Both the position numbers and the translations under genes were made by a program. Under the pieces are notes generated by a model. That model did not search any database. It was not told where the DNA came from and saw only the letters and a list, made by a program, of their open reading frames with translations. A DNA stretch of 64,000 bases. It comes from a virus. The stretch spans positions 1 to 64,000 of the IMG/VR virus record IMGVR_UViG_3300028045_000012; one strand, written 5' to 3'. Of this stretch, positions 1 to 9,336 are shown one piece after another; position 1 is the first letter of the stretch; every line of letters begins with the position of its first letter.

Positions 1-619
1 TTAATTTCCCTATTTTATGGTTAAAATCATTTTTGTTTATAGATTTATATAAAACTTTCTCTGTTGTAATATAATTACTTTTATTATGTGTTTTACTGGG
101 GAAAATAAATTTCTTTTTTATGTCATTCCTAACACCAATAATAAACACCCTTTTCCTATTTTGTGGTACACCATAATCTCTTGCATTTAATATTTTATCG
201 AATAAAGTGTACCCATAATTAGACAACTCTTTTTTTATTAAATTAAAAACTTTCCCTTTTTCCATCGTGACCATACCTGAAACATTTTCCATTAAAAACA
301 TCTTAGGTTTAATTTTATTTATAATCCTACCATATTCCTTAAATAACTTATTCCGAGGATCATCAAATGATCTTAATGGGTTTGCAGTAGAAAATCCTTG
401 ACATGGTGGACCACCTATAATAATATCCCCATATGGTATTTTATCTAAATTTCTTATATCGTCACAAATTATATGGTTGCCAATATTTTTAATATATGTT
501 TCACATGCATATTTATTAAAATCATTCGCAAAAATTATTTTATATTTACCTGTTTTTGTGAATCCTAAATCTAACCCACCACTACCAGAAAATAAAGAAA
601 TTACATTAATTTTTTCCAT
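1..619 (-). CDS. DNA (cytosine-5) methyltransferase, C-terminus cut by window edge
   Basis: The reading frame is open from an ATG at 619 down to base 1, so about 206 N-terminal codons are present and the C-terminal part lies outside. It starts MEKINVISLFSGSGGLDLGF, the SAM-binding motif I of C5-cytosine methyltransferases. GGPPCQGFS (motif IV, catalytic Cys), MENVSGM (motif VI, ENV) and PQNRKRVFIIGVR (motif VIII, QxRxR) follow in the expected order. The enzyme would methylate cytosine in DNA, in a phage most likely to protect its own genome from host restriction; the target sequence cannot be read because the recognition domain is missing here. It follows asnA by 3 bases and probably shares its transcript. 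No restriction partner is visible in the window. Confidence 0.93.
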   Translation of the reverse strand, partial: MEKINVISLFSGSGGLDLGFTKTGKYKIIFANDFNKYACETYIKNIGNHIICDDIRNLDKIPYGDIIIGGPPCQGFSTANPLRSFDDPRNKLFKEYGRIINKIKPKMFLMENVSGMVTMEKGKVFNLIKKELSNYGYTLFDKILNARDYGVPQNRKRVFIIGVRNDIKKKFIFPSKTHNKSNYITTEKVLYKSINKNDFNHKIGKL

Positions 620-622
620 ATT

Positions 623-1636
623 CTATAACAATTCTATACCCATTACTTTTGCCGATTCTTTTACCTTATCAGACCATATACTCACCTGAACTTCCCCAAT
701 GTGTTTTTTCTGAAGTATTAACATTGCCAACCTTGATTGTCCGATACCACCACCTATACTTTGTGGTAATTTATCCTCTAATAATTGTTGGTGAAAATAC
801 AAATCTTTTCTATCTAAACAACCCTCAATTTCCAATTGTTTAAGTAATGCAGTTTTATCAACTCTTATACCCATAGAAGAAATTTCAAATGAACTACCTA
901 ATACTGGATTCCATATTAAAATATCACCATTTAAACCTTTCCCGTTTTCAGTCTCCGTAGACCAATCATCATAATCTGGTGCCCTACCATCATGTTTTTT
1001 ACCATTCGATAATTTACCTCCTATACCAATAAGAAATACCGCCACATGTCTCTCAACAATTACATCTTCTCTTTCTTTTGGTGTTAAATCCGGAAATTCT
1101 TTTATTAAATCTTCAGTATGAATAAAAGTGATATCTTTTGGTAAAGATAATAGATTATCTGACCATCCATTAATTAGTGATATTTGATTAGTATATTTAA
1201 GTGTACTATAAATACTATTTACTGTTTTTTTAAGTGTGTTAAGATTTCTATCTTTTAATGAAATACATTTTTCCCAATCAAATTGGTCAACAGAAATTGA
1301 ATGTATATTAGACATTTCCTCATCTGGTCGAAGTGCCTTCATATTTGTAACAATACCTTTACCTAATCCAACACTATATTCCTCCAATCTGAGTCGTTTC
1401 CATTTTGCCAAAGAATGTACCACTTCGGCCCTTTGTTCATTCATGTCTTTAATAGGGAACCCAACTGGTCTTTCAACACCGTTTAAGTCATCATTCACAC
1501 CAGTCCCTTTAAGGACTACTACAGGGGCAGATACTTCAGTTAAATTTAACTCTTCACATAATTTATAAAGGAAAGTATTTTTTATCATCCTTATTGCATT
1601 TTCTGTTGTTAATTTACACATTTTTTTTGTTTCCAT
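623..1636 (-). CDS. asnA: Aspartate-ammonia ligase (asparagine synthetase A)
   Basis: The 337-residue product matches the AsnA family over its whole length (E. coli AsnA is 330 aa). Recognisable blocks are VVHSLAKWKR, MKALRPDEE, VDQFDWEK, VFLIGIGGKLSNGKKHD, RAPDYDDWSTETENG, LNGDILIWNPVL, FEISSMGIRVD and SIGGGIGQSRLAMLILQKKHIG. The enzyme makes asparagine from aspartate, ammonia and ATP and is structurally a class II aminoacyl-tRNA-synthetase-like fold. All blocks that hold the ATP and aspartate site in the family look intact, so it is probably active. It lies between the class II ribonucleotide reductase and the cytosine methyltransferase. A phage copy is unusual; it may raise asparagine for virion proteins, which are visibly Asn-rich here (inference). 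Confidence 0.95.
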   Translation of the reverse strand: METKKMCKLTTENAIRMIKNTFLYKLCEELNLTEVSAPVVVLKGTGVNDDLNGVERPVGFPIKDMNEQRAEVVHSLAKWKRLRLEEYSVGLGKGIVTNMKALRPDEEMSNIHSISVDQFDWEKCISLKDRNLNTLKKTVNSIYSTLKYTNQISLINGWSDNLLSLPKDITFIHTEDLIKEFPDLTPKEREDVIVERHVAVFLIGIGGKLSNGKKHDGRAPDYDDWSTETENGKGLNGDILIWNPVLGSSFEISSMGIRVDKTALLKQLEIEGCLDRKDLYFHQQLLEDKLPQSIGGGIGQSRLAMLILQKKHIGEVQVSIWSDKVKESAKVMGIELL

Positions 1637-1670
1637 TTTATTATTTTTTTTATAAGTTTTTATTTTTGAA

Positions 1671-3530
1671 TTAAATTATTTCACAACCATCAGCACCACA
1701 AGCAATTTCACCAGAAAGATTAGTATTATCCTGAGTTTCAATTATTTTAGTTAAATCAACGTTTTTAAGTGTAGACATCATTTTATTAAATGTTTCTTCA
1801 TTGGAATCTTCAAACGGTGGTTGAACATATGACCCACCATCATAAGGTAATACTGACAAACCATTATAATGTTTTCTATTTTCCCACATCCATTCACCCG
1901 TAAGAACCCAATCATCTTCTTTTATTGATATTGTCGCAGACACATTATGTGTATTTTGACCACTTCTATGACCATTTTTTATCCATTCTTGAGAAACCTT
2001 TTTAACTCTTTTTAATAAATCAAACGATGATTCAGTTCTAAGAATAGATCCGTATGGTGATTTTTGTGGTATAGATATTACCGCAGTATCGTGTGGTCTA
2101 AAAATCTCATCTTCCACCAATTCCGGGTGAAAATTATTTAAATATGTGTAAATTGATTCATTTTTCCCTACTCTCAATCTTCTAACATAAAAATCATTAT
2201 GCCATGCATGTATACCAGAAGACGTACCTAATACTAATGAAGATGTACCTGAAGGTTTAACAGTAGTTGTCCTTGCCGCCTTTTTAATACCAATTAATTT
2301 TGATACTCTTTCGTTTTCTACTTTAACTACTTTAGCCGCAGATTTCATATCATAACCTAAAACAACACCCGAACCAATTCCTGTCATACCTACACCAATT
2401 AAAGCATCTTTTTCTGTAGTTCTTTTCCACACATCTCTTAAATAATGGAAATCAGTATATCCGGCTTGTAATGTACCGATAAAAGATGCACCTCTTACCC
2501 TTTCTTCAAAATCTTCTTGTGATTCAATATCTGAAGCATTTACTTCACATAAATTACAGAACTGGTATGGTCTTAATGCTATTTCACAACAGGGATTTGT
2601 TCCCCAATCCTTATCATTCGAAAAATAAATACCTGGTTCACCTGCCCCACTTATTTCTATTCTTTTCCATAGATTTAGAAAGAATTCTTTTGTAACTTTA
2701 TGTCTAAGTAATAATGCTGAATTATTTGCTCTACCTCTTTGTGGGTTAAGTTCCCACCAACTACCTGTTTTTGATGATATCATTTCATCATCATCGGCAG
2801 AAAAAAGACTAATTAATGCTGCCCTTCGAATACCACCTGCTAATACTGCATCTGCAATATAACAAATAATATCATATACTTCTATGGGTTCAAGTTTATC
2901 ACCATCTTCTTTATTATTTAAAACTTTACTGATATTATGAATACAATCTTTTAATGGTTGTGGTCCAGGTGCTTTACCACCAGAAGTAACTAATAATGCA
3001 CCTTTTTGTCTTACGTCAGAATAATCAAATACTGGTGTGGAAGATTTAACACCAAAATAAGATTCCACTAACACTTTTATTGCATCTGACCAACCTTCAA
3101 TAGAGTCACCAATTAAATATCTTCGTTTTCTTTTAGGGTTAGGTCTTTTAATGTCAGGTAAATTTTCTACATGGTGTTTTTGAACTGAAAACCCAACGCC
3201 AGTACCCCCAAGTAACAAAAACATAGTTTCTGAAAACGCATCTACATGATCAATTGGGAGATATGCACAATTATATACCCTATTAGGTGAAATTTCTATT
3301 GGTTTACCACCAAATTGTAAACTTCTCATAGATGGTAATATTTTTTTATTATAAACCATCTTATACACCTCTTCTATTTCATCCTTCATATTAGGATATT
3401 TTTTTTGGTGCATATTTTTATTTCTTGTTACTAATTCATACCACGTTTCTCTTCTATTTTTTAATGGTAAAAATTTTGCATATTTCATATAAACTGTAAT
3501 GTCAGATAAAATTTTATTTGATAACTCCAT
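1671..3530 (-). CDS. nrdJ: Class II (adenosylcobalamin-dependent) ribonucleotide reductase, RTPR-like
   Basis: The product has 619 residues against 739 for Lactobacillus leichmannii RTPR, so it is a compact version. N312-x-C314-x-E316 matches the catalytic Asn, thiyl-radical Cys and Glu; C325 lies 11 residues after C314, the same spacing as C408 and C419 in RTPR. C88 in the context VYNCAYLP fits the partner disulfide cysteine. LLLGGTGVGFSV and the Pro-Ser-Gly-Thr stretch near the end of the barrel also fit, and the C-terminal C611-x4-C616 pair matches the redox-active tail. The enzyme would reduce ribonucleotides to deoxyribonucleotides using host or imported cobalamin and needs no second subunit. 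It sits upstream of asnA and downstream of the helicase. A thioredoxin or glutaredoxin-type donor is needed; a phage glutaredoxin-like gene lies near 52.0 kb. Confidence 0.92.
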   Translation of the reverse strand: MELSNKILSDITVYMKYAKFLPLKNRRETWYELVTRNKNMHQKKYPNMKDEIEEVYKMVYNKKILPSMRSLQFGGKPIEISPNRVYNCAYLPIDHVDAFSETMFLLLGGTGVGFSVQKHHVENLPDIKRPNPKRKRRYLIGDSIEGWSDAIKVLVESYFGVKSSTPVFDYSDVRQKGALLVTSGGKAPGPQPLKDCIHNISKVLNNKEDGDKLEPIEVYDIICYIADAVLAGGIRRAALISLFSADDDEMISSKTGSWWELNPQRGRANNSALLLRHKVTKEFFLNLWKRIEISGAGEPGIYFSNDKDWGTNPCCEIALRPYQFCNLCEVNASDIESQEDFEERVRGASFIGTLQAGYTDFHYLRDVWKRTTEKDALIGVGMTGIGSGVVLGYDMKSAAKVVKVENERVSKLIGIKKAARTTTVKPSGTSSLVLGTSSGIHAWHNDFYVRRLRVGKNESIYTYLNNFHPELVEDEIFRPHDTAVISIPQKSPYGSILRTESSFDLLKRVKKVSQEWIKNGHRSGQNTHNVSATISIKEDDWVLTGEWMWENRKHYNGLSVLPYDGGSYVQPPFEDSNEETFNKMMSTLKNVDLTKIIETQDNTNLSGEIACGADGCEII

Positions 3531-3601
3531 TTATTTATTATTTTTGTATTTTTATTATTTTTATTATTTTAATGTAACACTTTTAAAGAAAATAACAATA
3601 G

Positions 3602-4981
3602 TTAACTAAGATTATTTCTACTTTTTTTAATTGTTTCTTCAATAAACTTCGAATCCTTTCTTTTGTTATTGTGACCATGTTGTAAAAAACTTACATCTAA
3701 ACTATTTGAACAGTCTATTACTAAGTTACCATTATTAAAGATAATATTTTCAAAAACAACACCATCTGGACCAAATCTTGATTTCAATATTGCGATATTT
3801 GCAGTACCATCTTGTTTCTGTTCTAATGTTTTACCAACAGATAATATAAAATGACCAATTTGACCCTTTTTAATAGACCCACCAATCATATTTGCCTCTA
3901 CTAATTCTGCACCAATTGAACTTCTATTACCTTGTATCGCAGTCCACCCTGCAATATCTAATTCAGAAATCATAGTTTCAAATTGTCTCATCACATTCCC
4001 TTCACCACTATATTCATTTTCAAACTTTTTTGATGGTTGAACACAATCAATATAATCCAAAAAGATAATATCTGGTTTAATGCCACTAGAAATTAATTTT
4101 CTAAGATATTGTTTAATATGTGGGATAGTTGTACCATCACTAGGCATTTTTTTAAGTATTAAATGACCTTTATCTTTATATTTAGGTAAAAGTTGTTTAA
4201 CCTCATCTCTTCTAGTATTTAATTCATTTAAATCAATACCAGTAAAACATGTTACGTGTTTTCTTTGAATAACTTTTGGGTTATCCTCAAAGAATATTTG
4301 TACAACATTTTTACCTCCTAAATAGGCATTATTTGCCAATCTGGTCATTAATGTAGTTTTACCAACACCAAAGGCGGCTAATATAACCCCAAGTTCACCT
4401 TTGGCAAGACCCCCACCCATTAAATTATCTATAGAAGTTAATCCTGTCCCAATAGGACTCCTAAAATCATCTTCTAATACATCTTCAATTTTATGAAACA
4501 CATCAATACCTTCATCTTTATCAGTACCAACAGATATTGCCTGTTTAATCATTTCTTCACATTCCTGGTATCTATCAAAGTCACCCGAATCTAATATTTT
4601 CTGAATTTTTTGTGTTGCCTTTTTAAGTTCTTGTTGTTTACAAAATTTAATAGAAGTGTCTTGGATATGTAAACAATCTTTATTATCTGTCTCCTGTATT
4701 TCCCTTAATAATTCTATCGCAGATTCTCTAGGTATTTCCCTTTTTACAACAATATTTATATTATCTCTAATAGTAGAATAAGAAGGGATAGTATCATATT
4801 CTTCGTAATAATCTTTTACACCGGCAACAATAAGTCTCATGTATTCATTATCAAAATAATTTGGATCTACAATAGAAATTATATTTTCTGAAAATTTATA
4901 ATCTTCAATAATCTGTTTTAGAAGTTTTATTTGAAATGTATGCCCTAAATACCCTAAATTTAACCCTTTTTTTTTCGCCAT
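3602..4981 (-). CDS. gp41: Replicative DnaB-type helicase (T4 gp41-like)
   Basis: The protein has 459 residues, close to T4 gp41 (475). The N-terminal half, about residues 1-165, is helical and fits the DnaB/gp41 N-domain. The RecA-like core starts near residue 178 with PIGTGLTSIDNLMGGGL. Walker A is AAFGVGKTT at 202-210 and Walker B is DIIFLDYID at about 304-312. GNRSS and GGSIKKGQIGHF downstream resemble the later DnaB-core motifs. It would unwind the fork 5' to 3' as a hexamer ahead of the family B polymerase encoded at 54.8-57.7 kb. The gene runs in the same direction as the exonuclease, UvsX and gp32 genes, forming a replication and recombination block. Confidence 0.93.
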   Translation of the reverse strand: MAKKKGLNLGYLGHTFQIKLLKQIIEDYKFSENIISIVDPNYFDNEYMRLIVAGVKDYYEEYDTIPSYSTIRDNINIVVKREIPRESAIELLREIQETDNKDCLHIQDTSIKFCKQQELKKATQKIQKILDSGDFDRYQECEEMIKQAISVGTDKDEGIDVFHKIEDVLEDDFRSPIGTGLTSIDNLMGGGLAKGELGVILAAFGVGKTTLMTRLANNAYLGGKNVVQIFFEDNPKVIQRKHVTCFTGIDLNELNTRRDEVKQLLPKYKDKGHLILKKMPSDGTTIPHIKQYLRKLISSGIKPDIIFLDYIDCVQPSKKFENEYSGEGNVMRQFETMISELDIAGWTAIQGNRSSIGAELVEANMIGGSIKKGQIGHFILSVGKTLEQKQDGTANIAILKSRFGPDGVVFENIIFNNGNLVIDCSNSLDVSFLQHGHNNKRKDSKFIEETIKKSRNNLS

Positions 4982-4985
4982 GATT

Positions 4986-5465
4986 TTACTTGTTTACTTT
5001 ATTAATAAATATATCGGTTAAGTCATATTCTAGATATTCTTGACTATATTTTTTTTCACTTAACGATTCCTGGAGTTTTTCTATGATTTTAGGGATAATT
5101 TTTCTTATGTCAACATCATATCTAACTTTAGGTGGGTAGTCATTACCAGAAAATATTTTAGAAGAAACAACTTTACCATTATACTTTATTTCGAATTTAA
5201 ACATGTCCTCATTTTCATAAACATTTTCACAATTTAAATTATCGTTAGTGTTGTAATAATTATGATACCTATATAGATATTCAAAACTTCTATTTTTAAA
5301 ATACTTCCTTATAATTTCTACAATAGAATCAATAGTTTCCTTGATTTCATAACTATGTAAACTATCTTTATTAAAGTTATTAATAGGGAAGTTTCTACCA
5401 ACTATAGGGTGATCATTTATTAAAAACATAAACTCAAATGGATATTTTTTATACGTCTTTTTCAT
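4986..5465 (-). CDS. Hypothetical protein in the replication operon
   Basis: I do not recognise this 159-residue protein. It is rich in Tyr, Asn, Lys and Ile, begins MKKTYKKYPFEFMFLINDHP and has no signal peptide or membrane segment that I can see. It sits between the gp41-like helicase (4 bases downstream) and the FEN-like exonuclease (1 base upstream), so it is almost certainly cotranscribed with replication genes. In T4 a helicase loader (gp59) and primase (gp61) work with gp41, but no motif supports either role here. Confidence 0.75.
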   Translation of the reverse strand: MKKTYKKYPFEFMFLINDHPIVGRNFPINNFNKDSLHSYEIKETIDSIVEIIRKYFKNRSFEYLYRYHNYYNTNDNLNCENVYENEDMFKFEIKYNGKVVSSKIFSGNDYPPKVRYDVDIRKIIPKIIEKLQESLSEKKYSQEYLEYDLTDIFINKVNK

Positions 5466-5466
5466 A

Positions 5467-6516
5467 TTAAAGAATGTTAGTTTTTTTGAAATATTTTTTT
5501 TCCTTTTTTATTATTGTTAAAAATGGTTTAAGATAATTAATGTAACCATCATTACCACCATAAATAACACTCATTAAACCATCTTCTATCATCATATTTA
5601 TCACATTCTTAGTACTCCTACCTTCAGGATCTATTGATGAACAAAATAACTCTTCTAATTCATTTTTTGAGGTTTCCGTTAATAATGGTTTATGTAAATT
5701 AATTATTTTTTCATTAATCTCATAAATCTTATCTTTTTGTGTACCAATAGTAACTTTATTAAGGATATTGTCAAGTGTTTTTAACCTCTTTTTCCTATCA
5801 CTTTGTATATCTTCAATCTTATTAAAGATATAATCTAAAGTCAAAGTTTTTTCTCTTATTTCAGGGAAAAACTTTAAAATAGTTTTATTACTAACTCCTT
5901 TAATACCTTTAATATTATCACTATTATCACCAGAAATAATTTTTATTAACTTTAGATTGGATGGGTGGTGGTTAAAATGTTTAACATAGTTACCCAGGGT
6001 AATAACCTTTTTAAGATTTATTACGTAAACACTTACCTTTTCAGATATCAATTGACATATATCTCTATCATTGGAGATAATCACCACCTCTTCGTCTACA
6101 TCTTTATTATTAACATAAAAACCAATACTGTCATCTGCCTCAATTATATCATCTTTGTATTGTCTAATAAAGAGTTCTTCACAATATAACATTACTCTTT
6201 CTTTCTGAATATATAAATCTACCTCAGATGGTGGGTTCTCTATGTAAAAATCTTTATCTCTATTTTTTTTGTAGTCTTGATATATTTCATGTCTTAACCT
6301 ACCACTAAATATACCATCCCAAAAAACATAAACTCTATCAAATTTATATTCATTTAAGACTTTCCTTATCATAGTTAAGAATTGAAAAATTCCACCTATA
6401 TGGTTACCTTTATAATATACATTCTTGGCACCATAATAGGCGGTTTTAATCAATGAATCACCATCCACTACAAGAGTTTTACTTTGTGAAGAAACTTTTC
6501 TTTTTGGGGTTTTCAA
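5467..6516 (-). CDS. 5'-3' exonuclease / flap endonuclease, T4 RNase H-like
   Basis: The 349-residue product has the acidic metal-binding residues of FEN-type nucleases in order: D18 and D20 in LVVDGDS, E126-A-D128-D129, D150 and D152 in IISNDRD, and D197 and D200 in SGDNSDNIKGIKG. The last block is followed by a helix-hairpin-helix-like segment. T4 RNase H (305 aa) is the closest functional model: removal of RNA primers and flaps during lagging-strand synthesis. The start appears to be TTG at 6516, directly after an in-frame TAG; the first ATG would fall after the essential DGD motif, so a non-ATG start is needed. It lies between UvsX and an unknown 159-residue protein. Confidence 0.9.
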   Translation of the reverse strand: MKTPKRKVSSQSKTLVVDGDSLIKTAYYGAKNVYYKGNHIGGIFQFLTMIRKVLNEYKFDRVYVFWDGIFSGRLRHEIYQDYKKNRDKDFYIENPPSEVDLYIQKERVMLYCEELFIRQYKDDIIEADDSIGFYVNNKDVDEEVVIISNDRDICQLISEKVSVYVINLKKVITLGNYVKHFNHHPSNLKLIKIISGDNSDNIKGIKGVSNKTILKFFPEIREKTLTLDYIFNKIEDIQSDRKKRLKTLDNILNKVTIGTQKDKIYEINEKIINLHKPLLTETSKNELEELFCSSIDPEGRSTKNVINMMIEDGLMSVIYGGNDGYINYLKPFLTIIKKEKKYFKKTNIL

Positions 6517-6546
6517 ACTACAAACTTTACAAGGTTAATTAATAAC

Positions 6547-7599
6547 CTAGTCGATATAATCGACAGGTGTTTCAACAATAACAGTATCTTCAATAATAGT
6601 GAATGAATCGTCTACACCAACACTATCGAATATCTCTGCCCAATATTCTTTGTATTCTGCCTTATAGTTGTCTATAGCCTTTTTATCATCTTCTATAAAC
6701 CCATGCGTTGTGGCTAAAACTCTACAATCTGCATACCCTAAACCATTCATATGGTTTTTATGGATACCGACTTTAGTTCTTATCGCAAAGTTAACTTTTC
6801 TACCTTTATTAGAGGCAGATAATTTAGAAATACCCGCACTTTTTTGGTTGCCAAACAAAAATACTAATGCACATGATAAATATATTGATTGACCACCTTT
6901 TGGTTGTATCTTAGGTCTACCAAAGGAGTTTTCAGGGATCTCTACCCAGGGTTGGTTAACAAAAATCATAGTATTTGTATAAGGAGAACTTTCCTTCCTA
7001 GAAGATGTGATTCTTTGTGATAAACCCATACCCCATTTTTCGGAAATAACCCTTGCGGTATGTTGATTACCACCTTTACCATCGAAACTCATTTTACATG
7101 GGATAGTACCAACAGAATCCCAAAGAAATAATACATCATGTGGCAACTCACCATCTTTTTGTGCATTTAAAATTTCACTAACATATTCAAACGCTTGTTC
7201 AATATAATCAAACCCTAATTTGTATAATAGAAATCCATCCCAATATGCAGTAACTTCACCCGTTTCTTCATCAACCTCTTCAACATATTCAGTTTTTAAA
7301 CCCATTTGTTTTGCGTGTTCAAAACTAAATTTCTGTTCAGTTATAATAAAAACAGGTAAAATACCTTTTTTTTGTGCATCAACCGCACTTTTTATTAGTG
7401 CAGTTGTTTTTCCTGTATCCGAATGTCCTAAATACATGTTTACCTGACCCATTGCTGGACCTGGTAAACCTGTAGCCTTTTGAAAGGCTTCCCCTAAATC
7501 AAAATACTTTTGTTCTTTATATTTCTCAGAAGAAGAAAATCTCTTTCTAATAGCAGAAAAATCAGTTTTTTTCTTTTTTATCGGTTTTCTTTTAGCCAT
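6547..7599 (-). CDS. uvsX: UvsX / RecA-like strand-exchange recombinase
   Basis: The 350-residue product begins with a very basic segment (KRKPIKKKK). It carries Walker A GHSDTGKTT at 58-66 and Walker B DVLFLWDS at 155-162, followed by a RecA-type L1/L2 region with an internal glycine-rich turn (PKGGQSIYLSCALVFLFG). T4 UvsX is 391 aa. It would form filaments on ssDNA and drive homologous pairing, which T4-type phages use for recombination-dependent replication and repair. The gene starts 3 bases after the gp32-like SSB gene ends, and in T4 the two proteins cooperate with UvsY. No UvsY is recognisable here. Confidence 0.93.
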   Translation of the reverse strand: MAKRKPIKKKKTDFSAIRKRFSSSEKYKEQKYFDLGEAFQKATGLPGPAMGQVNMYLGHSDTGKTTALIKSAVDAQKKGILPVFIITEQKFSFEHAKQMGLKTEYVEEVDEETGEVTAYWDGFLLYKLGFDYIEQAFEYVSEILNAQKDGELPHDVLFLWDSVGTIPCKMSFDGKGGNQHTARVISEKWGMGLSQRITSSRKESSPYTNTMIFVNQPWVEIPENSFGRPKIQPKGGQSIYLSCALVFLFGNQKSAGISKLSASNKGRKVNFAIRTKVGIHKNHMNGLGYADCRVLATTHGFIEDDKKAIDNYKAEYKEYWAEIFDSVGVDDSFTIIEDTVIVETPVDYID

Positions 7600-7602
7600 A
7601 AT

Positions 7603-8475
7603 TTAAAATGGTAGTTCTTCATCGTTATCTAAATTGGTTTCTTTATTCGCATCACTACTTATATCAAGGTTAGTATCTGCACCATTACTCATAAGATTAA
7701 TTTCATCTTCCAATGATGCCAATTCTTTTTCCTCTTTATCTTCTTCCGCCACATACTTACTTTGTTCACTATCCCAAACTGGGGTTTTATTAGTTGCGAC
7801 AATATTTAAAAAGTTCATATCTTTTTTGGCATAAACGTCATTATGAGTTTCTTCATTATTAAACCATTCATCTGCCTTTTCTTTATCAGAAGTTAATATA
7901 GAAACATCATCTGGCATTATTGAACTAACTACTGTCCACCCATTACTATCACGATTACTTGTAATAATAATATCTCTTCCTTCCCTTGGATCTGAAATAT
8001 CACCTTTTTGTTGAAAAAGTGGGATTAATTTATCCATAATACCATCACCATTTTTATGTTTAAATCTCCAAAATTTTACCCCATGATCTTCGTTGTCCCG
8101 GTCAATACCTTTAACAACATAAAATTTTCTTGCAAAAAAACCTTTGGCAAGTTTTTTTGCCTTTTCACTCCCATCTTGGTATAAGGCATCTTTGGCTTCA
8201 CATAATGGACATTCAGAACCATCATTTAAATGGTTACAGTAAATTTTAGGCCATTTACCATTCACTTCTTTTTCGTGGTAAAAAACCTCTTCAAAAGGTG
8301 AACTACCATCTTTGGCAGGTAAAATTCTAAATTTTTTAGTTTGTGTTTTCACACCTTTTTGTAACTTTTCCGTAAAGTATTTTTTTAATCTATCCTCATT
8401 TGAAATTTTTTTGGTAGACTTTTCTTGTGTGTTCTTCTCATATTGAGAAAGAATCGAATCTAAAGTTTTACTCAT
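7603..8475 (-). CDS. gp32: Single-stranded DNA-binding protein (T4 gp32-like)
   Basis: The 290-residue protein carries H67-X12-C80-X8-C89-X2-C92, exactly the zinc-ligand spacing of T4 gp32. The N-terminus is basic and would fit the cooperativity domain. The C-terminus is acidic and ends DNDEELPF, like the acidic tail by which gp32 recruits replisome proteins. Aromatic and basic residues around the zinc site (KFWRFKHK, FFARKFYV) would contact ssDNA. It is the first gene of the replication block, preceded by the terminator at 8535-8565, so its promoter should lie within 8476-8535. No TATTTAT late-like motif is seen there. Confidence 0.95.
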   Translation of the reverse strand: MSKTLDSILSQYEKNTQEKSTKKISNEDRLKKYFTEKLQKGVKTQTKKFRILPAKDGSSPFEEVFYHEKEVNGKWPKIYCNHLNDGSECPLCEAKDALYQDGSEKAKKLAKGFFARKFYVVKGIDRDNEDHGVKFWRFKHKNGDGIMDKLIPLFQQKGDISDPREGRDIIITSNRDSNGWTVVSSIMPDDVSILTSDKEKADEWFNNEETHNDVYAKKDMNFLNIVATNKTPVWDSEQSKYVAEEDKEEKELASLEDEINLMSNGADTNLDISSDANKETNLDNDEELPF

Positions 8476-8534
8476 TTTTTAAGTTTTTTAAAATTAATAA
8501 TATCTAAGTATAATAACAAATTTTCAAAAAGTCA

Positions 8535-8565
8535 ATAAAAAAACCCACAAATTTTGTGGGTTTTT
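8535..8565 (-). terminator. Rho-independent terminator
   Basis: A perfect 10-bp stem (AAACCCACAA at 8541-8550 and TTGTGGGTTT at 8554-8563) with a 3-base loop. A/T runs lie on both sides, so on either strand the hairpin is followed by Ts. It lies 27 bases past the stop of the acidic gene at 8592-9335 and separates that transcript from the gp32 block. Confidence 0.9.
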
Positions 8566-8591
8566 CATATGAAAAAATAAATAAAAAAATA

Positions 8592-9335
8592 TTATTTATT
8601 AAAAGAATCTTTTATTTCTCTATCATTAAAATTTTCTATATCACTTTGTCTAAGTATATATTCTTCTTCCTCTTCACCACCACCAATATCATACCCTTCT
8701 TTTTCTTCCCAATATTCTGGTAGACTTACGTTGTATGGAAATGAATCCATTGACCTCATTTCTAATTTTTCTAAAGGTGTGGGGTTTCTTTTCTCAAATT
8801 CTTTTTCTAAGTCATCAATCTTAACGATTAAATCATCCATACTGGAAACTTGACTTTCTAAGTCCCCGAATTTAGATAATAGACTATCCATCTTAGTACT
8901 AACGTGATCTACAGAATTTTTTGTTTCTTCAGTCTTATCAACTATATCAGTAACATCAACTTCAACGGTGTCACCCTCAGGTTCTATCGCAAATTCATCT
9001 TCTATACCAACGTCACCACCCATACCTAAAAATGGGTCATCTAAAACATCATCTTCTACGGGAAGTTCATCACCCATATCTGGTAGTGGTTCTTCACCAC
9101 CTTCGGCACCTAAACCTTCTAAGTCTCCGAATGGATTATCACCACCTTCAGGGGTTTCCCCTTCCATGTCTATAGGTTCTTCTTCATCACCTGGGGGGTC
9201 TTGTTCAGTTATCATATCATCTAATAATAATTCACCATTTAAATCATCATCATCTTTTTTTTCTGAATAGAAGTTATATTCTAAAAGTTGTTTATGTCTT
9301 TTTAACTCTTCTAATAAATTTTTTTTATTTCTCAT
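8592..9335 (-). CDS. Acidic protein with [L]-x-E leader; candidate head-interior protein
   Basis: The 247-residue product starts MRNKKNLLEELKRHKQLL, a short basic amphipathic segment with an L-L-E-E core like thirteen other proteins of this window. The middle, about residues 25-130, is extremely rich in Asp, Glu, Gly and Pro. It is followed by a coiled-coil-like stretch (residues about 130-185, containing TKMDSLLSKFGDLESQVSSM) and another acidic patch (GGGEEEEEY). The acidic, low-complexity composition plus coiled coil resembles phage scaffold or prohead-core proteins and internal head proteins, but this is an inference from composition. It is preceded by a 60-residue gene one base away and ends at a strong terminator. 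Confidence 0.8.
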   Translation of the reverse strand: MRNKKNLLEELKRHKQLLEYNFYSEKKDDDDLNGELLLDDMITEQDPPGDEEEPIDMEGETPEGGDNPFGDLEGLGAEGGEEPLPDMGDELPVEDDVLDDPFLGMGGDVGIEDEFAIEPEGDTVEVDVTDIVDKTEETKNSVDHVSTKMDSLLSKFGDLESQVSSMDDLIVKIDDLEKEFEKRNPTPLEKLEMRSMDSFPYNVSLPEYWEEKEGYDIGGGEEEEEYILRQSDIENFNDREIKDSFNK

Positions 9336-9336
9336 A

